Below are positions 27,592 to 36,305 of a stretch of DNA of 64,000 nucleotides, one piece after another (the stretch's first letter is position 1; every line of letters begins with the position of its first letter). This DNA comes from Clostridia bacterium (GTDB lineage: Bacteria > Bacillota > Clostridia > Lachnospirales > Anaerotignaceae), in the NCBI GenBank assembly GCA_022651385.1, contig JALCQR010000005.1:1-64000 (forward strand). The letters are read 5' to 3'. Made by a program: the position numbers and the translations under genes. The notes beneath the pieces were generated by a model. That model saw only the letters and a program-made list of their open reading frames with translations, was not told where the DNA came from and ran no database searches.

Positions 27592-28115
27592 GAAGATTTC
27601 TTATAACAATGCTCATTTTGATAATAAATATAATACTCCAGTCAACACTCTTTAATTTAATTCGAATCCATTCCATAATACCTAATACGGCTCTTGTGGT
27701 AGTGGTAAGCATGGCTCTTTTGCGCGGCAGCCCTGAGGGATGTCTTACAGGTCTTGGCGCAGGTCTTTTGCATGATATATTTTTCGGTTCATCTTTGGGC
27801 TATTACGCCGTATTCGGGATGGTGCTTGGGTATTTGGCCGGAAAATTCAATCATGGCTTTTATAAGGAAAACTACTTATTGCCGGTTATGCTGTGCTTCT
27901 TTTCAACAGTAATTTATGAAAGTATGATTTTTCTTACAGGTCCGTTTTTTTACGGATATCTGAATTACCCTTACTTTTTTATAAATCTTATTTTGCCTGA
28001 GGCGGTGTATACTGCCGTTTTGGCAATTGCAATATACAGAATACTGTTCTCTGTAAATGAACACATAGAAAAGAAGGAAAAATATAAGCGGAAGCTTTTC
28101 AGCATTAAAAAATAA
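27588..28115 (+). CDS. mreD: rod-shape protein MreD
   Basis: 175 residues, five predicted membrane helices, with LLRGSPEGCLTGLGAGLLHDIFFGS typical of MreD. The ATG overlaps the mreC stop. Integral membrane partner of MreC in the elongasome. Confidence 0.93.
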   Translation: MRRFLITMLILIINIILQSTLFNLIRIHSIIPNTALVVVVSMALLRGSPEGCLTGLGAGLLHDIFFGSSLGYYAVFGMVLGYLAGKFNHGFYKENYLLPVMLCFFSTVIYESMIFLTGPFFYGYLNYPYFFINLILPEAVYTAVLAIAIYRILFSVNEHIEKKEKYKRKLFSIKK

Positions 28116-28131
28116 GAAATAGGAGAAAAAA

Positions 28132-30933
28132 ATGAAAAGTTTTTTTGAACGGGTTACGGAATTTGTAAAAAGCCGTGTTTTCCTTCTGCTTGTAGGTATT
28201 TTTATACTTTTTTCTGCAATATCAATCAGACTCTTTTATCTTCAGATAATAAACGGAGAAAAATACCAGCAGGAACTGAAAACAAGTGTAATGCAGAATC
28301 TTTCAATACCGGCATCACGCGGTATGATATATGATAGGTACGGCCGTCCGCTTGCCACAAATGAAGCGGCGTTTTCAATTACAATAGACGACTCTGTAAA
28401 TGCGGTGCTAAACAATAAAAATCAGGCGCTGTATGAATTTGTCACACATTATGATGAAAATGACAAAACCGTAAGCGATGACCTGCCCATAACGAAAGGC
28501 AGCACAAAAAACTTTACCATTTCCGGCGATAATTTAACAAAATGGATGAAAAAAATAGGCCTCACAAAAAAACAGTATAATATGACTGCCGGAGAAGTGT
28601 ATAATTGGCTTATAAAAAAATATGACATTCCCGACGGCACTTCGGAAATAATGACAAGAAAAATACTGAGTCTTGGGACAAGTGCTTCCGATAAAAACCT
28701 TATGCTTATGCTTTTGATACAGATTTTGGACGATAACGGACAAAAAATATATGATGACCTCCCTATTTCATCATCTGAGCCTTATACATTTAAGTTCGAC
28801 GGCAACAAAACAAAAGAAATATCGTGGAAAAAGAGCGTAGCCATGCAGGAAGACCAGTATAATTACGACGCTAAACAGACAACGGATTATTTATATGATC
28901 TTTTTGATATTCCGTCTAATATTTCTGAGACAATGAAAAGAAAAGCTGTGGCTGTAAGATATTCTCTTTACCTTAAAAGATATAAAAAATATCAGCCTGT
29001 AACGGTAGCGGTTAATATAAGCCAAAAAACATTGGCGGCTGTAGAAGAAAAGAATGATTTCTTCCCGGGAGTTTCAATAGATACTGATTCTTTAAGAGAT
29101 TATCCCAACGGCAAGTATTTTTCAAATATTATAGGCTATATCTCAAAAATTTCCGATTCCGAGTATGAGAAATATAAAGACTACGGCTACTCTCAAAATG
29201 ATATTGTGGGAAAAACCGGTGTTGAACAGCTTTATGAGCTTAAACTTAACGGCACTGACGGTGAAAGCCTTGTTGAGGTCGACGCTTCCGGACGCCGTAT
29301 TAATACTATCGAGACAAAGGCACCTGTATCAGGAGACAATGTATTTCTAACAATAGATAAAAAGCTTCAGGTAGCAAGCTATGATTACCTTGAGGGCGCT
29401 TTAAGCGAAACACTTATAAGAAAACTTCAGGGTACCAGCTCAAAAGATAACCCTATTTCTTTAAAAGAACTTTTTACATCAATGGTAAACTGCAACAGTA
29501 TATCGCTTAAAAAAATATGCCAGTCAACTGACGGCATACAAAAGAATATCCGTGATATGATTTACTCACAGTATCCGGATTTTGATTTATCGAAAGACGG
29601 AGCCAGTGACAAAGCCAAACTTATAATCACAAATGCAATAGAAAACGGAACAATTTCATCAAAAGACTGTGTTGTGCTTTTGGCGGAACAGGGAATTATA
29701 TCCGCCGACAGCGACTATATGGCAAAAATAAAAAGCGGTTCGGTATCCCCTCTTTCGGTAATAATTGATAAACTGAGAAGCAAAGAGCTGCACCCGTCAC
29801 AAACAAATCTTGACCCGTGCACAGGCTCCGTTGTGGTATCAAATGTAAATACAGGCGAAGTGCTTGCCCTTGTGACATATCCTTCATATGACAATAATAA
29901 GCTTGTAAACAATTTTGATTCCGATTATTATACTCAGCTCATAAACGATCCTACAACACCGCTTGTTGACAGACCGCTTAAACAAAAGAAAGCTCCGGGC
30001 TCCACTTTTAAAATGGTAACGGCTACAGCCGCACTTGAGACAGGAGTTATTACGCCGAGCAAAATTGTTAAAACACTGGGGTTGTTTACAAAAGCCGGCA
30101 TACCATATGCAAGATGCTGGATATATACAAACAGCCACTCAACTCATGGCAGCATAAATATTTCTCAGGCACTTGAAGTAAGCTGCAACTATTTCTTTTA
30201 TGAAATGGGCTACCGTCTCGGAAACAGCTCAAACGGCACTACCCTTCAAGGTATAAAAACACTTGATAAATATATGGCGGCTTACGGACTTGATAAGGTG
30301 ACAGGAATTGAGCTTGATGAGTCGGCGCCAAATATGGCTTCTCCGGAATATAAAGAAGAAGTAATGAAATGGCAGAATCCGGACGCCACATCAAGCCAGA
30401 CACGCTGGACAGACGGAGATACAATAAGAGCTGCAATCGGCCAGAGTGTAAATAACTTTACACCGGCATCAATGACAAAATACGTGGCAACGCTTGCAAA
30501 CGGCGGAACAAAGTATCAATTCCATGTAATAGATAAAGTTGAGACACCGGATTCCAAAGTAATTGAGAAAAAAGATCCGATAATTGAGGAAAAACTTTCA
30601 ATACAACCTCAGAATCTTGAGGCCATACACAAAGGCATGCTTCTTGTTACTCAGGGAAGCAAAGGAACACTGAGAAAAGTATTTAAAGATTTTCCAATAG
30701 ATGTGGCTGCAAAGAGCGGAACGGCTCAGGAAAATCTCCAAAGAGCATCACATACATGGCTTGTGTCATTTGCGCCTTATGAAAACCCTCAGATAGCAGT
30801 AACGGTAATGATACCGTTTGGAGAATCCAGTTATTCACCGGCAGCCATTGTTGCGAAAAATATAATAGCAGAATATATGGGGCTTAATTATACACCTAAA
30901 AATAATTATATGGATAATGTTTTAGCACAATAG
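28132..30933 (+). CDS. mrdA: penicillin-binding protein 2 (elongation transpeptidase)
   Basis: 933 residues, longer than the usual 600-750. One membrane helix (18-39), dimerisation domain and transpeptidase with S624-TFK (PGSTFK), S684-CN and K861-SGT. It crosslinks peptidoglycan with RodA during elongation. Residues about 107-180 and 200-275 are two copies of a module (DDLPI ... W ... YN ... A/T-rich helix ... DIP ... SE-M-RK), i.e. an internal duplication. A further helical insert lies at about 430-560. ATG after AGGAG; 16 nt after mreD. Confidence 0.95.
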   Translation: MKSFFERVTEFVKSRVFLLLVGIFILFSAISIRLFYLQIINGEKYQQELKTSVMQNLSIPASRGMIYDRYGRPLATNEAAFSITIDDSVNAVLNNKNQALYEFVTHYDENDKTVSDDLPITKGSTKNFTISGDNLTKWMKKIGLTKKQYNMTAGEVYNWLIKKYDIPDGTSEIMTRKILSLGTSASDKNLMLMLLIQILDDNGQKIYDDLPISSSEPYTFKFDGNKTKEISWKKSVAMQEDQYNYDAKQTTDYLYDLFDIPSNISETMKRKAVAVRYSLYLKRYKKYQPVTVAVNISQKTLAAVEEKNDFFPGVSIDTDSLRDYPNGKYFSNIIGYISKISDSEYEKYKDYGYSQNDIVGKTGVEQLYELKLNGTDGESLVEVDASGRRINTIETKAPVSGDNVFLTIDKKLQVASYDYLEGALSETLIRKLQGTSSKDNPISLKELFTSMVNCNSISLKKICQSTDGIQKNIRDMIYSQYPDFDLSKDGASDKAKLIITNAIENGTISSKDCVVLLAEQGIISADSDYMAKIKSGSVSPLSVIIDKLRSKELHPSQTNLDPCTGSVVVSNVNTGEVLALVTYPSYDNNKLVNNFDSDYYTQLINDPTTPLVDRPLKQKKAPGSTFKMVTATAALETGVITPSKIVKTLGLFTKAGIPYARCWIYTNSHSTHGSINISQALEVSCNYFFYEMGYRLGNSSNGTTLQGIKTLDKYMAAYGLDKVTGIELDESAPNMASPEYKEEVMKWQNPDATSSQTRWTDGDTIRAAIGQSVNNFTPASMTKYVATLANGGTKYQFHVIDKVETPDSKVIEKKDPIIEEKLSIQPQNLEAIHKGMLLVTQGSKGTLRKVFKDFPIDVAAKSGTAQENLQRASHTWLVSFAPYENPQIAVTVMIPFGESSYSPAAIVAKNIIAEYMGLNYTPKNNYMDNVLAQ

Positions 30934-30956
30934 TTTTACAGCAGGAGGAAGGTATT

Positions 30957-31610
30957 ATGATAACATTCGTAACTGATAAAGACAGAAATGAACAGAATGA
31001 AGAAGAACCTGTAGGCGTTACACAGACAGGTACACCTGTTGGCAAAATAGTTGAAAAAGCTGAAAAAGCAGCAGCCGAAGAAGCTGAAAAAGCCAAAGAA
31101 AAAGAAACGGCTGAAGAAACAAAAGAATCAAAGGAAACAAAAGAAACTGAAGGAAACGATGAAAAAGCAGACAAAAAAACTGATAAGGATGATGCCGCCG
31201 AAGAAACCGAAGGTTCTGAGAAAACAGATAATACAGATAAAACAAAAGACAAGATAGAAAAAATGCTGTTTTCAATAAATGAGCATATGGCTTTGTTTCA
31301 TAAAGGAAATCTCAGGAACGGGTTTACTCTTGAGTATGACGGCAGTATAATTCTTCTTGGGGATGTAAATCCGGGAGCTGAGATAAAGGCAACCGGAAAT
31401 ATACTTATCCTTGGAGCACTTAAAGGTGTTGCACATGCCGGATGCAATGGTGAAATAGGCGCGTTTGTGTTTGCGCTTAATCTGATTCCGGTACAGCTGA
31501 GGATTGCAAATATAATTACACGTTTTCCTGACGGTGACTCAAAAGAAGGCCGCAAGCCGGAATACGCATATGTTGAGGACGGAAAAATATATGTATCTCC
31601 GTTTGAATAA
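30957..31610 (+). CDS. minC: division-site regulator MinC with an atypical N-terminus
   Basis: 217 residues. Residues about 105-217 are the MinC C-terminal beta-helix (GSIILLGDVNPGAEIKATGN...GALKGVAHAG), which dimerises and binds MinD. In place of the normal N-terminal FtsZ-inhibiting domain is a segment of about 100 residues made almost only of E, K, A, T and D (KETAEETKESKETKETEG). The RSGQ surface motif for MinD binding reads RNGF. PBP2 ends 23 nt upstream and AGGAGG precedes the ATG, so no hidden upstream exon-like part exists. Whether it still blocks FtsZ is open. Confidence 0.85.
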   Translation: MITFVTDKDRNEQNEEEPVGVTQTGTPVGKIVEKAEKAAAEEAEKAKEKETAEETKESKETKETEGNDEKADKKTDKDDAAEETEGSEKTDNTDKTKDKIEKMLFSINEHMALFHKGNLRNGFTLEYDGSIILLGDVNPGAEIKATGNILILGALKGVAHAGCNGEIGAFVFALNLIPVQLRIANIITRFPDGDSKEGRKPEYAYVEDGKIYVSPFE

Positions 31611-31835
31611 TAAAAAAAATGACAAAATTGCGGTATTAAATATCATTATTTATGAAAATGTAGTATTTTGGCATAAATTTTTTTAATTTGCTTAAAAAAA
31701 ATGATGCAAAATCGTAGTAAATTTGATAATATAAGTATGTGTATAATTATATGGACAAATATACATAAATAGTACGGTCTTATTTTTGAAATACAAAAGT
31801 AAATTAAGCTTTACATCAAGGCAGGAGGATATAAA
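31611..31835. other. minC-minD spacer
   Basis: A 225-bp very AT-rich spacer inside an otherwise tight operon. I see no clear terminator or RNA; a secondary promoter for minDE is possible (several TATAAT-like sequences around 31720-31760) but none has a well-spaced -35. Confidence 0.3.
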
Positions 31836-32630
31836 ATGGGAGAAGTAATAGTAGTAACAAGTGGTAAAGGTGGCGTAGGAAAAACAACTACATCAGCCAA
31901 TATCGGATGCGGGCTTGCTGTTTCAGGCAAAAAGGTCGCGCTCGTTGATGCGGATATAGGTTTAAGAAACCTTGACGTTGTAATGGGGCTTGAAAACAGG
32001 ATAGTATATGATCTTGTAGATGTTGTCGAAGGAAAATGCAAGCTTAAACAGGCACTCATAAAAGATAAGCGATATGCCGGCCTTTATCTTCTTCCTGCTG
32101 CGCAGACAAGAGATAAGGATGCTGTATCTCCTGAGCAGATGAAAAAATTATGTGAAAATCTTAAAGAAGAAGAATTTGACTACATAATAATCGATTGTCC
32201 AGCGGGAATTGAGCAGGGATTTAAAAACGCTATTGCTGGTGCCGACAGAGCTTTGGTTGTAACAACGCCCGAGGTATCTGCAGTAAGAGATGCCGACAGA
32301 ATAATAGGTCTTCTTGAGGCAAACGAGTTAAATGACCCTTCCCTAATACTTAATAGGGTCAGAACAGATATGGTTGAAAAAAATGAGATGATGTCTATGG
32401 ATGATGTAACTGAAATATTGGCTGTAGACATAATAGGTGTAGTTCCGGATGATGAGTCTATAGTAATACAGACAAATAAAGGTGAGCCTGCCGTAACGGT
32501 TGAAAGTTCAAAGGCAGGTCAGGCGTTCAGAAATATCACCAGGAGAATAATGGGAGAAGAAGTACCGTTTATGGACCTTAAAGAAGATGATTCGTTCTTC
32601 ACAAAATTAAAAAAACTGTTCAAAAAATAA
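31836..32630 (+). CDS. minD: septum-site ATPase MinD
   Basis: 264 residues; deviant Walker A TSGKGGVGKTT (9-19), Walker B-like DCPAGIE, and a C-terminal amphipathic helix (FTKLKKLFKK) for membrane binding. Recruits MinC and is displaced by MinE. AGGAGG before the ATG. Confidence 0.97.
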   Translation: MGEVIVVTSGKGGVGKTTTSANIGCGLAVSGKKVALVDADIGLRNLDVVMGLENRIVYDLVDVVEGKCKLKQALIKDKRYAGLYLLPAAQTRDKDAVSPEQMKKLCENLKEEEFDYIIIDCPAGIEQGFKNAIAGADRALVVTTPEVSAVRDADRIIGLLEANELNDPSLILNRVRTDMVEKNEMMSMDDVTEILAVDIIGVVPDDESIVIQTNKGEPAVTVESSKAGQAFRNITRRIMGEEVPFMDLKEDDSFFTKLKKLFKK

Positions 32631-32651
32631 CCACTTTGATTAGAAGGTGAG

Positions 32652-32945
32652 ATGATAGGATTGTTCGATGTATTAAGTTTTTTAAGAAAGAAAGAACCCG
32701 CATCAGGCAGTGTGGCAAAGGACAGGCTGAAACTTGTACTTGTGCATGACAGAGCAAACTGTTCTTCTCAGGTGCTTGAAATGCTTAAAGGAGATATAAT
32801 AAAAGTTATATCAAATTATATGGAAATAGATGAAGATGAGCTTGATATTAATATAACGCAGACTCGTTCGGAAGATAATAATGGCACTGTACCTGTGCTC
32901 TATGCAAACATACCTATTAAGAGCATGAAGCGTAAAAGCAGCTGA
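32652..32945 (+). CDS. minE: division topological factor MinE
   Basis: 97 residues: N-terminal membrane-targeting/MinD-binding part (LFDVLSFLRKK, KDRLKLVLVHDRANCS) and C-terminal dimerisation domain (ISNYMEIDEDELDINI). The presence of MinE means an oscillating or gradient-forming Min system instead of the DivIVA/MinJ type. AAGGTGAG precedes the ATG closely; TTG 9 nt later is an alternative start. Confidence 0.93.
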   Translation: MIGLFDVLSFLRKKEPASGSVAKDRLKLVLVHDRANCSSQVLEMLKGDIIKVISNYMEIDEDELDINITQTRSEDNNGTVPVLYANIPIKSMKRKSS

Positions 32946-32964
32946 CAAAGGGAAAATAAAAATC

Positions 32965-32996
32965 GGCCATGCCTGTAAAAAGCGTGGCCTTATTTT
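32965..32996 (+). terminator. terminator after minE
   Basis: GGCCATGC, loop CTGTAAAAA, GCGTGGCC, then TTATTTTTG. It separates minE from rodA, which may have its own promoter. Confidence 0.75.
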
Positions 32997-33063
32997 TGCT
33001 AAACTTTAGTGTAAAAAAATCTGAGAATCATTAAAAAAATGTCTAAGGCAGGTAACAAAATAG

Positions 33064-34206
33064 ATGAATTTAAAAAAATACTGTCAGTATCTTGATTGGT
33101 GGCTGATAGCGGCAGTTGTTGCCGTATCGATATTTGGTATAATTGTAATAGGTTCTGCAACACATATCAATCTTGGAGAAAGCAAAAGTCTATATTATTC
33201 GCAGATGGTTTGGTTTGCCATAGGATTGGTAATAATGTTTTTGATGACCAAAATTAACCTTGAGTTTTTTTCGGGCATAACAACGCCTATATATATACTT
33301 AATGTACTCTTGCTGATTGCTGTTTTGTTTATAGGCTCAAGCGCAAAAGGTGCTACAAGATGGATATATTTCGGACCTTTGGGCATACAGCCTTCAGAGT
33401 TTTCAAAAATTATTATTATATTTTGTTTGGCGAAAGTTATTGACAAAAATAAAGACGAGATTAATAATAAAATTGTATTATTAAAGATATTTATATATGT
33501 AATGATACCGATTATGCTGATAAAAAAGCAGCCTTCTCTCTCGGCAAGTCTTGTATTGCTAATAATATTTATAACAGAGCTTTTTGTTTCCGGTGTCAGG
33601 TATAAATATATTTTTACAGTGCTTTTGATTTTTATACCGATAGTAGCGTTTATAGTGTTTGATGTTACAAGAACAAATCACATTATAGTAAATAAAGTCT
33701 TAAATGATTATCAGATTTCGAGAATTGCAACGTTTATTCATCCTGTAAGAGGTTCGGATGAATATTATCAGACGTTAAAATCAATAAGTGCAATAGGCTC
33801 AGGCCAGTTTATGGGCAAAGGTTTGTATCAAGGTACACTTAATCAGCTAAGCTATTTGCCGGAGCCGCATAACGACTTTATTTTCTCGGTAATAGGTGAA
33901 GAATTTGGGTTTATAGGCTGTATAGCAGTCCTTGCGCTTTTGTTTTTTATAATATTCAGGTGTTCGCTTATAGCAATGAGTTCGCGTGATAAATTTTCAC
34001 AGCTTATTGTATCAGGTATAATTGGAATGTTTGCATTTCAGACATTTGTAAATACAGGGGTTGCAACAGGTATACTTCCTAATACAGGCATGTCACTTCC
34101 GTTTGTTGGATATGGGGGAAGTTCAATGTGGACAAATATGGCAGCCATAGGAATGGTGCTTAACGTCGGCCTAAAGCGTTCAAAATCGTTATTTGAGGAG
34201 GTTTAA
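33064..34206 (+). CDS. rodA: SEDS glycosyltransferase, RodA type
   Basis: 380 residues with about ten membrane helices and SEDS signatures: GATRWIYFGPLGIQPSEF (about 97-114), LPEPHNDFIFSVIGEE (about 265-280) and NTGMSLPFVGYGGSS near the end. Polymerises glycan strands with PBP2. Assigned RodA over FtsW from its place in the mre-PBP2-min cluster. Confidence 0.92.
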   Translation: MNLKKYCQYLDWWLIAAVVAVSIFGIIVIGSATHINLGESKSLYYSQMVWFAIGLVIMFLMTKINLEFFSGITTPIYILNVLLLIAVLFIGSSAKGATRWIYFGPLGIQPSEFSKIIIIFCLAKVIDKNKDEINNKIVLLKIFIYVMIPIMLIKKQPSLSASLVLLIIFITELFVSGVRYKYIFTVLLIFIPIVAFIVFDVTRTNHIIVNKVLNDYQISRIATFIHPVRGSDEYYQTLKSISAIGSGQFMGKGLYQGTLNQLSYLPEPHNDFIFSVIGEEFGFIGCIAVLALLFFIIFRCSLIAMSSRDKFSQLIVSGIIGMFAFQTFVNTGVATGILPNTGMSLPFVGYGGSSMWTNMAAIGMVLNVGLKRSKSLFEEV

Positions 34207-34209
34207 TTA

Positions 34210-34605
34210 ATGAACATAGCATTAATAGCACATGACAATAAAAAAAAGCTGATGGAAAATCTGTGCATTGCATATAGACATATATTGGTAAAACATTCCC
34301 TTTTTGCTACAGGAACAACAGGCAGGCTTGTGGAGGAAGCCGCTAATCTGCATGTACACAAGTATCTTGCAGGTCCGCTTGGCGGGGAACAGCAGCTGGG
34401 AAGTCAGGTAGCGTCAAATGATATCGACTTGGTTATATTTTTGCGTGACCCAGTTTCTCAAAAAAGCTATGAGCCAAATATAAACAGTATACTTCGTCTT
34501 TGCGATATTCATAATATCCCTCTTGCCAGCAATTTGGCAACAGCTGAAATATTGCTGCTTGCTCTTGACAGAGGCGACCTTGATTGGAGAAATGTGGTGA
34601 AGTAA
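34210..34605 (+). CDS. mgsA: methylglyoxal synthase
   Basis: 131 residues; converts dihydroxyacetone phosphate to methylglyoxal. N-terminal ALIAHDNKK, GTTGRL and GPLGGEQQLGSQVA with IFLRDP contain the phosphate-binding and catalytic residues. The position after rodA is conserved in Clostridium. Stop TAA overlaps the next ATG by one base. Confidence 0.96.
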   Translation: MNIALIAHDNKKKLMENLCIAYRHILVKHSLFATGTTGRLVEEAANLHVHKYLAGPLGGEQQLGSQVASNDIDLVIFLRDPVSQKSYEPNINSILRLCDIHNIPLASNLATAEILLLALDRGDLDWRNVVK

Positions 34606-34898
34606 TGCAGGACATATTGTTCAAGGCAGTTGTGCTGTATTACCTCGGCATAAATATAATACTGTTTTTTTCAATGTTAATTGATAAGCAAAAGGCCATT
34701 CATAAAAAAGAAAGAGTACCTGAATCCACATTGTTTATAATGTCGCTTTTGGGCGGCTCCGTAGGCGGTTTTATTGGAATGCACCTTTTTCATCATAAAA
34801 CAAGAAAGATATATTTTCACATAATATACTGGGTAGCGTTAGCATTGCATCTTGCATTGTTATACGTTATTTTCACCAAGTTTATACATTTGAAATAA
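34605..34898 (+). CDS. DUF1294 membrane protein
   Basis: 97 residues with three predicted membrane helices and the DUF1294 signature (DKQKAIHKKERVPESTL, LLGGSVGGFIGMHLFHHKTRK). The function is unknown; the family often sits next to housekeeping genes. The ATG overlaps the mgsA stop (TAATG), and GGTGA lies 5 nt upstream. Confidence 0.85.
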   Translation: MQDILFKAVVLYYLGINIILFFSMLIDKQKAIHKKERVPESTLFIMSLLGGSVGGFIGMHLFHHKTRKIYFHIIYWVALALHLALLYVIFTKFIHLK

Positions 34899-34920
34899 AG
34901 AATAAAAAAAGTAAGAATTG

Positions 34921-35087
34921 AGGCTGTCGACTTTATCGACAGCCTTTTGTCAAAATCAGGATTTTGACAAGTACGGTATATATAAACAGTGAGTTCCAGC
35001 GGCACAAATGCCTTGAAACTCACTGTTTTCCTCGACGGAAATAAATTCCGTCTGCGGATTAAAATTGGGAAACTATTCGTTTCCCAA
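34921..35087 (+). repeat. cluster of five consecutive perfect hairpins
   Basis: Within 170 bp: AGGCTGTCGA/TCGACAGCCT (34921-34945, followed by TTTT), GTCAAAATC/GATTTTGAC (34949-34968), AAACAGTGAGTT/AACTCACTGTTT (34984-35028), GACGGAA/TTCCGTC (35034-35052) and TTGGGAAAC/GTTTCCCAA (35065-35087). The first can terminate the mre-min-rodA operon. The whole array is more than a terminator needs and may be a degenerate mobile repeat. The rest of the gap to 35187 shows nothing else. Confidence 0.7.
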
Positions 35088-35186
35088 GCCTTTCCGTTAT
35101 CAAAAATAACTTTTTCAACAGTCTGAAGTATTGTTAATGCGGTATCACATTTCAGCTACTTATTTTTTTATTTGTTTTGATATTTT

Positions 35187-36176
35187 TTAAGTTTCGTTGC
35201 TTTCATCGTTAAAGAAATACGCCCTTCTTATTGTTTCAAGATTGTCAGGGAGCTTGTCGAAAAATTCCCTGCCTGTAAGATAGCTTAAACACCCTTCATT
35301 TTCATTCCATACAACCCTGTAAGCATATAAAAATTGATTATTAAGTCCAAATTTTTCTCTGAATTTTCTGTTTGTTCTTTCGTCGCCGTATTTTCTGTCA
35401 CCAATGACATTGTATCCCATTGATTTTAAATGCGCCCTAATCTGATGTGATTTTCCGGTAACAAGCTCAACTTCAAGCAATGAAAAATTATCTTTTACCT
35501 TAATAGGTTTAACTTTTGTGTATATTTTAGTAGCTCCGGGCACATCTTTTTTTAATATTTTAACTTGGTTGCTGTCTGAGTTTTTAATATGATAGCCATA
35601 AAATTCCGCAGGTTCCTTTATTTCGCCTTTAACCATTGTTACATAAAACTTCTGTATACGTTTTTCCGCAATGGCTTTGTTTATAGCCTGAACAGACTGA
35701 AGATTTTTGCCGGCAAGCACAATTCCGCCGGTGTTTCTGTCAAGTCTGTTGCACACGGCAGGAGTGAAAGAGCTTTCTTTAGACGGTATATATTCGCCTT
35801 TCTCATATAGATAATAAATAATCTGGTCTATAAGAGTATTTTTGTCGGTGCTTTTTTCAGGGTGAACAAGAAGGCCTGCGGGCTTTGATACAACAAGAAT
35901 GTTTTCGTCTTCGTAAATAATGCCGAAATGCCTTTCAGCCTCCGTTATAGGTTTTTCAGACATAAAAGAATCCATTGTCTCCTCTGAAAGATACATAGTA
36001 AGAGTGTCGCCGTCTTGAATTATTTCAGAGCCGCTTGCTTTTTTGCCGTTACATTTTATACGTTTTTTTCTAAGCATTTTATAAATAAATGACTTTGGTG
36101 CGGTATTGAAATATTTCTCTAAAAATTTATCTAAGCGCTGATTTTGCTCTTTTGAAGTGATTTTAAGTTCTTTCAT
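35187..36176 (-). CDS. RluA-family rRNA pseudouridine synthase
   Basis: 329 residues: N-terminal S4 domain (QRLDKFLEKYF...KKRIKCNGKKA) and catalytic domain with NRLDRNTGGIVLAGK (catalytic Asp) and GKSHQIRAHL. Isomerises uridines in 23S rRNA, RluC/RluD-like; the exact target is not decidable. ATG 36176 has AAGGAGGTG 7 nt upstream; the longer frame has no such site. Confidence 0.92.
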   Translation of the reverse strand: MKELKITSKEQNQRLDKFLEKYFNTAPKSFIYKMLRKKRIKCNGKKASGSEIIQDGDTLTMYLSEETMDSFMSEKPITEAERHFGIIYEDENILVVSKPAGLLVHPEKSTDKNTLIDQIIYYLYEKGEYIPSKESSFTPAVCNRLDRNTGGIVLAGKNLQSVQAINKAIAEKRIQKFYVTMVKGEIKEPAEFYGYHIKNSDSNQVKILKKDVPGATKIYTKVKPIKVKDNFSLLEVELVTGKSHQIRAHLKSMGYNVIGDRKYGDERTNRKFREKFGLNNQFLYAYRVVWNENEGCLSYLTGREFFDKLPDNLETIRRAYFFNDESNET

Positions 36177-36227
36177 GGTTATGCACCTCCTTTTATGTAT
36201 ATAAACTGCCGGTAATACATTAAATGT

Positions 36228-36276
36228 AAAAAAAGACTGATTCATAAACACCAAGCTGTTAAAAACCAGTCTTTTT
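36228..36276 (-). terminator. terminator of prfB
   Basis: AAAAGACTG and CAGTCTTTTT form a stem around a 27-nt loop; the A/T tracts on both sides let it act on either strand. It lies 30 nt beyond the prfB stop. Confidence 0.7.
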
Positions 36277-36305
36277 CTATTTAATTACTTCTTTGCAGAC
36301 AAATC

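Noticed and set aside
34921-35087. Possible CRISPR array
   Set aside because: The stems are all different sequences; no repeated unit with spacers is present. No CRISPR array was found anywhere in the window.
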